Source of the DNA: Plenodomus lindquistii
Lineage: Eukaryota > Ascomycota > Dothideomycetes > Pleosporales > Leptosphaeriaceae
DNA: 64,000 nt
Direction: 5' to 3'
Assembly: GCA_025504975.1 (NCBI GenBank)
Contig: JANUWI010000001.1
Coordinates: forward strand, 2,170,001-2,234,000
The position numbers and the translations under genes were made by a program. Numbering within the stretch: the stretch's first letter is position 1; every line of letters starts with the position of its first letter. The notes beneath the pieces were generated by a model that worked only from the letters and a program-made list of their open reading frames with translations, had not been told where the DNA came from and made no database searches. This document shows, one piece after another, positions 55,858 through 64,000 of the stretch.

Positions 55858-56639
55858 GTGGCCCGCAGGAGAGGCGAGAAAGAAGTGACAGCACATATGC
55901 TTGGATTCGTTTGAGACACAACTTAGAGGGCGCAAGAAGAACGCTACTACGCCTGCCCCGGTTCCTCAAACGAAATCTTGAGATGTCAGAAGAAGCCCTG
56001 CGGGAAGATCCCGAGGATGTGATTCAAAGATTCAGGCTCTACGTACAAGAACTTGAGTTGGTGGAAGCTCGGTTGCGAGATCACATAGAAATCCAGGGGG
56101 CGCGGAAGAATGTGGAAATGGCAGAGTTAAGCATCCGCGAGAGCAGGAGGGTCATGTTACGTCAGTATTCCCCTTCGCCGGACCATAGATTGGCGCAAGT
56201 GCTCATGGATGAAGTTACTGGACTCGCCTTTATCTTCCTGCCCATCTCGCTGGCAGCCTCAATTTTTGGCATGGTAAGTCTTATTCACCCGGCTCATGAA
56301 CATGATTGACAAAGAGAACAGAATGTCCAATCAATCAACCAGTCCGTACCACCAATCAAGACCTTCTATCTCACGGCCGGCATCATGTGTGGGACTGCAA
56401 TTCTCTTGTGGGCCTCGATAGCCACAATCAGTTCATTCGTCGTTCGTCTTGATGAGCGCATGCTCAATAGTGACCCCGGTGACCGAACCCGTCTTGAAAG
56501 GTTGTATGTGCATATGAAAGGCATTAGATACTTTCTGTATTCCCTATATTCCTGGTTGCATTACGATCCAAGGAGGGCCTGGCGTCGAGTGATCACACGG
56601 TGGAACTCTTTGTCTCGGAAAGCTCCAGGATCAGTATGA
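55858..56639 (+). CDS. CorA-like (Mg2+-transporter-type) membrane protein, C-terminal exons
   Basis: Exons 55858-56273 and 56322-56639 give the C-terminal ~243 aa of a CorA-superfamily protein. A helical stalk (YAWIRLRHNLEGARRTLLRL ... AELSIRESRRVMLRQYS) leads to the first membrane helix (AFIFLPISLAASIFGM). The GMN signature at its end is created by splicing: GM ends one exon and N begins the next. A second helix (LTAGIMCGTAILLWASIATI) and a basic tail follow. The N-terminal part must lie in about 54936-55857, where coding-like pieces occur in several frames (DVGTSPRWII, RRITEDTIQFVAFGLNVTPE), but I could not settle exon borders or exclude damage. Many fungal CorA-like proteins of this type are of unknown transport function. 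Confidence 0.62.
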
Positions 56640-57180
56640 GCAGCCTGTTAGAATCACTCTTCTTTGCAGTGAGATATGGCTTTTTCATCTTTTATGAACC
56701 GTACAAGATCAAGGAGTGGATTGCAATTAACGGCAAAGCAGAGCTAGAAAATAACAAGAGGAACTTTTGCTATATTTCCCGCCCCCTGGTATACCAAGGA
56801 GAAGACCACATCAATTTACTGCTTGGCAAAGATGGCTACGATAGAATTTCGATACTACGATATCACCTGAGGTACGCGGCAGTCATAGGGGCGAGGAACG
56901 GGCTTCGCACCTTTCAAATCGCGAGCACTTGTGACGCGATACAATAGTAACTGGCTTTCCATAACTTGTCGCAACTTGACTTTGGGTCGTATTGAGGCTC
57001 GCTAGATATTGTTTGGATGGCGAGTCGAATACTGGGCTTCTTTTGCGGGTGCTCTTCAGCTCTTGCTGATCATACACGCGTCAATGTTCGGCACAACCAT
57101 CATGAGATATATTGGAGATGCAATGAATTCTGCATTCTTTTTCTTCGTATTCTCACTGTGTGACGTTAGAGACTCAAGCG
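56640..57180. other. Intergenic with an unassigned open frame
   Basis: A plus-strand open frame (56600-56947) encodes LFFAVRYGFFIFYEPYKIKE and ISRPLVYQGEDHINLLLGKD. It has no recognised domain and could be a remnant or an alternative 3' part of the CorA-like gene. Nothing else is seen. Confidence 0.3.
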
Positions 57181-57855
57181 TTACAGCCTCAAGCAAGCAA
57201 TGAACTTTTTGCCAGCGTCTCGGATCATAGTGTCCCGCATTTCCTCCTGACTTGCAATCTGCGAAGGTACCTCGCCCCAACCCACCTTTTGCATGAGGCG
57301 GCCTTTTTGGATATCAAACTCTAGTTCAACTAGTAGTTTAGCGTTGAACCGATAGAAAGAGAGAAAATGGCTGCCATGATTAAAATGCGCCAGCTCATGC
57401 AACACAGTGCGCATGATCTCCTGAATTGGTAGGATGGTCGAAGGGTCATTGGGACACCGCAGTCGCAGCCGCATCTCCTTCGGTATCGTCTCAACATATT
57501 TCCGTATCTTTCCAAAATGAGTGCGTCGGATGAAGAAGCTTTGACCGAGACAGTCACCATAGGGATGGAGTTCAGAGAGTAAAGGCATGTGCCAACCGTG
57601 GCGTTGCATGATGGGTGCAACGATGAATGCGCAACGACGAAGTCTGGCAAGGGCCTTGTGCTGAGATGGGAAAGTGTCAATAGTCGCGTACATGTCAAAC
57701 TCACCATCCATACCAGACGCCGCTAGTAAATCGCTTAGGTGGTGGTGTAATGTCCGCGTTTCGTAGTCCATTGTGAGTAGAATGAGGTAGACGACCACGA
57801 TACGAGGAGAGGAAGGATCGTCACGGAGAAGTTCAGATGACAAAATGAATGCCAC
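57181..57855 (-). CDS. WLM-domain (Wss1-like) zinc metallopeptidase, single exon
   Basis: 224 aa from the first ATG (57855), or 196 aa from the ATG at 57771 (MDYETRTLHHHL), which avoids an unusual hydrophobic N-terminus. The WLM domain is clear: KALARLRRCAFIVAPIMQRH, then GWHMPLLSEL, then LRLRCPNDPSTILPIQEIMR, and the zinc-binding HELAHFNHGSHFLSFY, fitting the family's HExxHxxHGxH. Wss1/SPRTN-type proteases cleave DNA-protein crosslinks and SUMOylated targets. This protein lacks room for the SUMO- and Cdc48-binding tail of yeast Wss1, so it is a short family member. Role inferred from the domain only. Confidence 0.8.
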   Translation of the reverse strand: MAFILSSELLRDDPSSPRIVVVYLILLTMDYETRTLHHHLSDLLAASGMDGEFDMYATIDTFPSQHKALARLRRCAFIVAPIMQRHGWHMPLLSELHPYGDCLGQSFFIRRTHFGKIRKYVETIPKEMRLRLRCPNDPSTILPIQEIMRTVLHELAHFNHGSHFLSFYRFNAKLLVELEFDIQKGRLMQKVGWGEVPSQIASQEEMRDTMIRDAGKKFIACLRL

Positions 57856-59344
57856 TCTTGAGGCAGGCAGTGAATTATAACTTTTGACTCTTTTGTCTCA
57901 GGTAGTCCCTTTACAGCGTTCGCCAGAGTCCGCGCACAGCACTTCTTGTGGCCATGTGACTTATCGCACCAAAACCGCTGTGAGAACTGGGACATTATGA
58001 GAACACAATGTAGATAAAATCTCCTGGTATAACTGAGGAAACAATGATAGGGTATGTGGAGTGAAACAATCGCGTCTTTGAGATAAGACGCTGGAGGTCA
58101 AGTTCCAGAGGCGTAGAATGAGACAATGCAACAAGACTTTGTTACTGCGCCATGTCGGTGACACATATCGCGGAGCTGAGCCACCTCCTGCGGTCGACAT
58201 ATGTATCGTATTTGAAGATCTGTCTCGAGAGCCGGGCATCTTCATGCTGCGAGAACAATAAAATAAATGCATACTGCACCATATTGTCAGCATCATGAAC
58301 ATGCTCCCTCAGAGCACTTGGAGATTGTAGGTCATGCTCCAAGTGATTCCAGAAGCTCAACATAGGCAGATTGGGGCATGGTACTGTAGCTGCCCTCGAT
58401 ATAACATTCGCTGGGTGGTGTTGGTAAATTTTGAGGTCCAAGTTGTGTTGTTTGCTGGTGACGTCATGAGGCGGATAGGTTGCGCAGGATGGGGCTTGAC
58501 GCTCAACACTGCTACACCTTGAGGCCGCCATCAGAAGGCCTTCATGGCACAAAAACGTCTGCATACGCGATTTGGCCCGTGAATTTGTCAGGGACCATGC
58601 TCTCAAGTTGACGATACCATGGTTTGCCAACGATGTGCGGCGAGCGCAAGTCGCTAGCGATTTGCCCAACTTGCCCTATAGTCCACTTCGAGAAACGTTC
58701 TACATTTCGCCCACCGTGCTGATATTTAAAAATGTGGATATTAGAAAGGAATGATGCGCTTCACAAGATCGGAGATGTGGTCTTCTACCTTTTCGATCCG
58801 ATGGCTAGTAGCGGCCCCGGGATGCTCCCATGGATGAACAGCAAGACGCGGCGACATGCCCCAATCTACACACCTTCTGACAATGCCACCTTCGAATAAC
58901 AGATCAGTAGACTTGATCCAAGAGACTCAGAACTAGGATGTGCATCTAACATGGCCGGCGCTATGGTAGTTGCCGCCTTACGATTGGTCGGCAACGGCCA
59001 CTTGCCTTCACTTTGTCAACACCAAGCTCAAGGCTGTGATGTCCTTCCTCACCTTCACCAGTCGGTGAATGCACAGACCTTGAAAAATCTACATGGGCTT
59101 GACACAATAGCTATTGGACAATAGCAAAATTTGCTGCCGTCCTCGCTGTTGGACCACAAAGTACAAATCCACGACCATCTCACTCGACTTGACCCTCAAC
59201 TCCTTCCACCTCTTCTGCAACCACACACATGTTGTAACACGTCTTGTAATCGCATCACTATCGCAAAACAATCTGATCTCAGTTGCACCGTATTCAGATA
59301 CGTTATTCATCTTTTCAAGCTGTACAATCGCGCTTGCCTTCGCG
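57856..59344. other. Intergenic, no firm gene
   Basis: A minus-strand open frame of 175 codons (58142-58669) has no recognisable domain and irregular composition, so I do not call it. The last 200 bp before 59345 are an open extension of the next gene and likely its 5' leader. Confidence 0.35.
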
Positions 59345-61006
59345 ATGTCTCCAGCAACGCAGTCGTCACCTACGCCTCTTGCCGCGCCTGCAGCTATGGA
59401 GCTTCAAACCGCGCTTTCTCGCACCTCTTCTCCAGTTGTAGACCCTGCATCTCCAACATCCCACCAGACCAATGATACCGACCCGGTCCCCAACAACGAA
59501 GGCAGCGATACCGTTCCAGAAGTCAGCAGCGACGACGTTCAATCCTCCCATGGCAGCCCTCGCAAGCCTCTTTCCAGCTCTCCAGCTCAGAACACCAGCG
59601 AGCACGACGTCAGAGGCTTGTTCAAAGTCAAAACGCCTGTGCGCGACAGGGCCGTCACTCCGTCTCCTTCGACTCCGGACCGTGCTTTGTCTGGTTCTGA
59701 GAGCAGTACGTATCATGCAGGACGGGAGCCATATCGCAAGTCTGACAATCTCCCAGATGAGCGCTCTCCAGCATCGAATAAGGAGAACGCCTCTCCTAAG
59801 ACTGGAGGCTCGCCCCGTCTAAGGCTCATCTTGAAGCCTCCCGGCGTGAAGGCTGCGCTCACTACTCCGCCCAACAAGAACAGCACGATCGTTTCGGACA
59901 GCGGAGATACCACCGGCTCCTCGGGCTCGTCTCGATCTGGTTTAAAGCTGAAGCTTCGCTGTATCCAGTCAGCTTTGAGGGCTGCTCCCTCAGACGAGCT
60001 GAGCTTCTCATCCCCAACAATTGGCTCCAAGCGTTCAGCCGCCTTAGCCTTCACCCACGACGTCGATGATACCGACTCTGAACTAGACATCATGCCTAAG
60101 CGGCCCTTGCGCAAGCAGACAGTCCAACGCGTAGTCCGACATGTCGATGTCCAGCCCAGCAGTAGCGCTTCGTCCCACCGATCCAAGCGGGTCAAGGGAC
60201 CTGACGAGGCTGTTACAACTAAGGATGACGATGATGATGCAATGTTCGACGCCAGCAATGAAGACGAGCTTTCCAATGAAGACGCCGGTCCGATTTTCTC
60301 TCTCTTGACTCCAGCTCTGAAGCGCAACAAGCGCATTCTTGATCCGAGCTACCCTCCCCATGCACAGCTCATCGCAAACGCATCCAAGGTCGGCTCTGAA
60401 TACTATGATTCCGACGCAGACGTCCCTGGCGACGCGAAAGACACTGGCAAGCCACATCTCTTCCGCAACGTCAAGTGGGGCTTCTACGCCACCGATATGA
60501 GCAAAGACGCCGAGTTCGTCAAAGAGCCTGAATTCACCCAATTCGTCCCTGGTCGCTTTGAGCTCTTGCCAGATGGTACCGTCGCAGATCAGAAAGCTAA
60601 GCTTGTCGTCAAGCTCCTCGACAGGTCAGGGCGAAAGCGCATCTTCATGAACCCTCCTCCACGCGACTGGAACAATCAGGAGGCAATCACCGCCCTGAAC
60701 AAACGCACCGTCCAGCAAATTCGCCGCAACACCAACGTCCGCTTCCGTGAGGTCGTTCGCGCCTATGTCGCAGAGGAGCGTCGCTGGATCTTGGCGAATC
60801 TCACAGCCGGAAAACCCACCCAGGGGTGGAAGGTGTTCGTCCATGAGTTCAACAAGCGCTTCGAGGGCAAGGTGGTGGCCGGTGCAAAAGGCACTAGGCC
60901 GTATAGAAGCCACTCCAGCCTCACCAAGGAGGTTGAGAGGTTTGGACCTCAATTCTATACGAAGGGTCTGGTGCCGGCACCCGCCAGGAAGAGTAAGCAG
61001 GAGTAA
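59345..61006 (+). CDS. Disordered, probably nuclear protein of unknown function, 553 aa, single exon
   Basis: The start at 59345 (MSPATQSSPTPLAAPAAMEL) is chosen because the frame upstream reads like leader sequence. Residues 1-330 are Ser/Pro/Asp-rich and disordered, with SP/TP phosphosites, basic patches (PKRPLRKQ, HRSKRVKGP) that could be nuclear signals, and an acidic DDDDDAMFD run. The C-terminal ~170 residues are ordered and probably the conserved part: RNVKWGFYATDMSKDAEFVK, QAITALNKR-type segment and FREVVRAYVAEERRWILANL, then TAGKPTQGWKVFVHEFNKRF. I do not recognise the domain; the aromatic spacing of the last block faintly recalls a Myb/SANT-like helix bundle (inference). Confidence 0.65.
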   Translation: MSPATQSSPTPLAAPAAMELQTALSRTSSPVVDPASPTSHQTNDTDPVPNNEGSDTVPEVSSDDVQSSHGSPRKPLSSSPAQNTSEHDVRGLFKVKTPVRDRAVTPSPSTPDRALSGSESSTYHAGREPYRKSDNLPDERSPASNKENASPKTGGSPRLRLILKPPGVKAALTTPPNKNSTIVSDSGDTTGSSGSSRSGLKLKLRCIQSALRAAPSDELSFSSPTIGSKRSAALAFTHDVDDTDSELDIMPKRPLRKQTVQRVVRHVDVQPSSSASSHRSKRVKGPDEAVTTKDDDDDAMFDASNEDELSNEDAGPIFSLLTPALKRNKRILDPSYPPHAQLIANASKVGSEYYDSDADVPGDAKDTGKPHLFRNVKWGFYATDMSKDAEFVKEPEFTQFVPGRFELLPDGTVADQKAKLVVKLLDRSGRKRIFMNPPPRDWNNQEAITALNKRTVQQIRRNTNVRFREVVRAYVAEERRWILANLTAGKPTQGWKVFVHEFNKRFEGKVVAGAKGTRPYRSHSSLTKEVERFGPQFYTKGLVPAPARKSKQE

Positions 61007-61334
61007 TTTGGCGGTGCGCTGGTCGCTGGATAAGCTCATTAGTGAGCGTGTAGAGGTGACGACTTCAGGGTAGAGGGGTGCCGCGCAACGGCGCTTAGGA
61101 TGTATAGCAATGACTGATATCTCGATAACATGTGTTCTTTACGTTTTCCATTGTGACATGATTTATAATGGCCCGTTCCATATGCAACCTAGATACCTCC
61201 TTGATTCCCTATGCTATACATATCAATGACGATGAGACCACCGCAAACACTATGATGCTCCATGAAACGTAAGATTGTACTTTCTCAGACTTCAGGTATC
61301 TACCCAAACCCCCGAGAGATCATCCCGTGAAGTC
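61007..61334. other. Intergenic between convergent genes
   Basis: Contains only the 3' ends of two converging genes. No feature seen. Confidence 0.4.
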
Positions 61335-61862
61335 TCAAACATCTCCCTGTGCCTCCCGCACCCTCCATTCCCAGAATCTAATCGCTTCATCCTGAGCCAC
61401 CCAATCCCTCACAAAATTCAAGGCACTCTCAGCCATTTCCTCCTTGACATGATCGCTCCGCATGTCAGAGTACCATATACTACGCATCCCAAACACAATC
61501 AAAGCGCGATTAGCCTCTTCCCCCAAATCCTCTCCCACACGCCCTGATACCTTCCAATCAAGAAAAGGTATTCCCTTGATAAGGATAGCAAGCTGGTTAT
61601 GACACTGCAGTGCTCTTGGAGATCCCTGAAATTGGAGAGACAATGCGGCGCTGATAAGATCCGGCCGCCGGGGATGACCCAACGGGTTGATGGCGAATTC
61701 GATGAGGGTTGCGTAGGAGAGAAAGGTTCTTCTACCTAGGTATCGCTCTATACGAGCGAGAAGGTCTTGGATGTGGGTGCCGGGCGTCTGCTCGGGGGTG
61801 GTTGAATAGGAGGAAGGTGGGGTATATTGTAGGTACAGGTGGGTTTGACTTGAGGATGCCAT
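61335..61862 (-). CDS. Hypothetical protein, 175 aa, single exon
   Basis: Starts MASSSQTHLYLQYTPPSSYS, then a globular-looking alpha-helical body (THIQDLLARIERYLGRRTFL, HNQLAILIKGIPFLDWKVSG, EMAESALNFVRDWVAQDEAI). No signal peptide, membrane helix or known motif. The even amino-acid composition and helix periodicity favour a real gene; I do not recognise the family. Confidence 0.5.
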   Translation of the reverse strand: MASSSQTHLYLQYTPPSSYSTTPEQTPGTHIQDLLARIERYLGRRTFLSYATLIEFAINPLGHPRRPDLISAALSLQFQGSPRALQCHNQLAILIKGIPFLDWKVSGRVGEDLGEEANRALIVFGMRSIWYSDMRSDHVKEEMAESALNFVRDWVAQDEAIRFWEWRVREAQGDV

Positions 61863-62470
61863 GATGACGGCTAGGATAGTTTAGCAGGGGCATGAAGGGG
61901 TATACATGAGCAGGGAGGTATACATTGTGGACACTGCAGTATTTATGATTGTGATGTACACGCGTGATTGCTACAAGACGTTTGGCAGAGGATAGGGAAA
62001 TGTCTTCTCATACCCCGAAGACTTTTATACACTTTGAGTTCTGAATATCTTTGGACATCATGAAAAGCGGGAGACTAGTGAGCTGGTTTGGGTCCAGTGT
62101 GTAGTGGCGGCATTGACCAATGGCTGTGGGCTTGATACTGTGCCTTGTGAAGTCTACCCAATGAGATGTCGCGCATTGTGTTAGCTTCCCATACTTCTGC
62201 AGCATGTTGATTTGTTCTTTACACAAAATATTCAATTAGCGTATCTGCGCAGGTCCTTTGCCAGACTACTCAACGACCGGCTATGCTCCTGCCGTAGCCC
62301 ATCTCGAAGAGGGTTAGCTCGTTTCCAACCGAGATTGCTCAATGGATGACAATCCACCACGATCCTGAATCAGGCCATTAGGCGTCCCATCGTTACTTAT
62401 ACCGTAGCCGTCGCAATTCGATTTTTGCGTTTCGTAAGCGTAGCAACTCTGATTTAATCCATCCGCCAAA
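61863..62470. other. Intergenic, nothing seen
   Basis: About 600 bp between divergent genes. No supported gene or repeat. Confidence 0.4.
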
Positions 62471-63139
62471 ATGTCAGCACCTATCGCCAAATTCGCTGCC
62501 CGCGCTGGCACCATATCATCTTGCGTATCAATCATCGCCGAGGGCGCTTGCGGCGATGAAAACTGGAACTTTACTCGAGGAATATATACCGTGTGTTGTG
62601 ATGGCGACATTATCGATTCAACCGGATATAACAGCTACGCTGGGTACGACCTCCGCCTGGAAAACCTCTTGTGCTGCCATGGCCAGGAACCAGGATCAGG
62701 TCCATTAAACGATCAGATGGAAGCCTGCTCGACGAGTGGCGGGCAGCGGCTAAGGGAGCTTCTGGAGACCAGTACTGAGGTGGCAAAACCGTGGACGACA
62801 ACTGTGGGAGGCCAGGCGAGCACGATCCAGGCGGAGTGTTTCTGGAGTCAATTAAGTAGGGGAGAGGAAGCGCCAAGGATCGCGTCGTTGGCAACTTCGT
62901 CGGAAATCTCAGGTTCTGAAGTTAGCGCAACGTTGTCGTCGCTCCTTGGTTCTCAGACCATTCGCAGTGGCTCGGCCGTCGCAACGTCAAGCGCTACGGT
63001 CAGCACTGGCGTGGCGGCCTCGTTATCAGCCTCCGCTTCTGCTTCTGCGACAGCTGCGACGGGAGCTGCCGCCCTTGTCGCCTTACCAGGCTGGGTCGCT
63101 TTGTGCTCAGCTCTCGCATTGGTTGTGCTTGCAGTGTGA
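62471..63139 (+). CDS. Predicted GPI-anchored cell-surface protein, 222 aa
   Basis: The cysteine-containing middle (GACGDENWNFTRGIYTVCCD, ENLLCCHGQEPG) is followed by a Ser/Thr/Ala-rich stalk (about 130-195) and a hydrophobic C-terminal end (AALVALPGWVALCSALALVV), preceded by small residues, the pattern of a GPI-attachment signal. The N-terminus (MSAPIAKFAARAGTISSC) is a poor signal peptide, so an upstream exon or another start may be missing. CC pairs and the stalk resemble fungal wall proteins of unknown role. Confidence 0.55.
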   Translation: MSAPIAKFAARAGTISSCVSIIAEGACGDENWNFTRGIYTVCCDGDIIDSTGYNSYAGYDLRLENLLCCHGQEPGSGPLNDQMEACSTSGGQRLRELLETSTEVAKPWTTTVGGQASTIQAECFWSQLSRGEEAPRIASLATSSEISGSEVSATLSSLLGSQTIRSGSAVATSSATVSTGVAASLSASASASATAATGAAALVALPGWVALCSALALVVLAV

Positions 63140-63515
63140 GAAAGAGTTGAGAAAGAGACTCGGCTGGCCTCTGGGAAAGCTGTAGCGTTAGGATGCATGA
63201 AGTCTCGAGAGTACATGATGCGCAGCACACCACAATGGACATTTTGGAAGGGGGAAGTTTTGCTAGATATACTCTATTGATATCCAGAGTCTGATACACC
63301 GACCCAACCGACGCCCGTTTCGGTACGTGGGTCTGATCATACAGCGGACACCATAGAGCTTTGCGTTTCAGCGTACAACGCCGCACGGGATTGAGGCGCG
63401 TAATCTTGCGCATGGATAGATAAACGTGAATACATCGCGATCCTTTCTTCATGATAGCGGCAGAGCTGCAAGATATTGACACGTCTTGACCGTAAGGAGC
63501 CATAGCTGCATCGTT
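63140..63515. other. Intergenic, nothing seen
   Basis: 3' ends of converging genes; no other feature. Confidence 0.4.
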
Positions 63516-64000
63516 TCAAGCGCTGGCGTACGATCCTGTCTCGGCCTTCGGCGAACGCTTCGACTGACGCCAGTTGCGGGTGGATGTGCTTGCTGTGAGA
63601 ATGTAGGTGAAACTACAAGCGACGTCAGTTTGAGGCCTGGAGATTGATGAATGGAGAGTCTAGCTTACAAGAGAAGCAAAGTGATAGCAGCCGCAACACC
63701 AATTGTAGCACAAGAGCTGCCGCGACACCGGCCCCCTTGGAACTTGTCAGCCCTAGTCTGTATCCATTAATCCAAGAAATTACGTACCACCCATACACGA
63801 AATAATGAAAGCTGTAAACCAGAGTAAGCAATCCAGCGCGTCCATGATGACGTATGCCTTGAGGCTGGCAAAGCGCTTGAACCTTTCCATCTTCTTCGTA
63901 AGATACTGATACAGTAAGAAGATAGCTGACTTTATCGCGTAGACAAGAACGAGGGTCGTGCTTCGACTTCGCGGCATTGAGTTGTCTGCGAGTAACGCGC
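63516..64000 (-). CDS. MARVEL-like membrane protein, 5' end beyond the right edge
   Basis: Exons within the window, minus strand: 63788-64000 (open to the edge), 63669-63735, 63516-63612. Spliced, the frame gives two hydrophobic segments (VLVYAIKSAIFLLYQYL; IMDALDCLLWFTAFIISCMG), then GGRCRGSSCATIGVAAAITL, a further helix, and a short basic tail ending at 63516. The order of helices and the CxGxxC-like loop before the last helix match fungal MARVEL-domain proteins, usually four helices. The first helix would therefore lie beyond 64000. An ATG at 63977 exists but the frame is open through it. Both introns are phase-consistent. Confidence 0.65.

Noticed and set aside
58142..58669. Minus-strand 175-codon frame
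   Set aside because: No domain, no promoter or splice context; likely chance.
59713..60541. Minus-strand open frames of about 150-207 codons
   Set aside because: They lie opposite the disordered Ser-rich part of the 553-aa protein and lack recognisable features.

Overview
The window looks like nuclear DNA of a filamentous ascomycete (Pezizomycotina, most likely a Dothideomycete). Genes carry one to six short introns (mostly 48-60 nt) with GTATGT/GTAAGT-type donors and CTRAY-like branch points. Typical fungal families are present: SAT4-type rhodopsin-domain protein, NACHT-ankyrin NLR, chloroperoxidase-type heme-thiolate peroxidase and small cysteine-rich secreted proteins. Single-copy housekeeping genes (RACK1, U1-C, NDUFAF2-like, HMCES/SRAP, Mgr3-like) lie among accessory genes. 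I rebuilt exon structures by eye. For the 21 multi-exon genes that I could complete, the summed exons are a multiple of three and the splice phases agree.

Layout. 0.3-5.4 kb: a P450, a SAT4-family membrane protein and a SAM methyltransferase, resembling the edge of a secondary-metabolism group. 5.4-8.3 kb: gene-poor. 8.3-17 kb: immune-type genes, namely an alpha/beta-hydrolase-NACHT-ankyrin NLR, a 709-aa conserved fungal protein and a broken HeLo/ankyrin gene. 17.5-18.9 kb: decayed genes (fructosamine kinase-like and an unknown). 19.2-26.8 kb: an isochorismatase-AlkB-GST fusion, HMCES/SRAP and an Mgr3-like TPR protein. 26.9-31.5 kb: two arrays of diverged ~400-bp units, each with a TATA box followed by a pyrimidine-rich stretch, on both sides of a wax-synthase-type MBOAT gene. 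32.8-35 kb: a secreted zinc protease and a decayed secreted zincin. 36-43.5 kb: NDUFAF2-like, calponin-homology protein, NmrA remnant, U1-C and RACK1, the last with an intronic U24-type C/D snoRNA. 44.3-45.4 kb: peroxisomal enoyl-CoA hydratase/isomerase. 45.8-53.1 kb: six consecutive genes for predicted secreted proteins (peroxidase, three paralogous 10-cysteine proteins, two paralogous ~225-aa proteins). 54.9-64 kb: CorA-like membrane protein, WLM metallopeptidase, two unrecognised proteins, a GPI-anchored protein and a MARVEL-like gene cut by the right edge.

Most notable: (1) a tandem trio of 10-cysteine secreted proteins with one cysteine framework and one intron position, inside a secretome island; (2) the quasi-periodic TATA units around the MBOAT gene; (3) a sharp switch within many genes from C-rich to G-rich codon choice toward the 3' end; (4) pseudogenes whose in-frame stops are all explained by C-to-T or G-to-A changes, as expected from RIP-like mutation.
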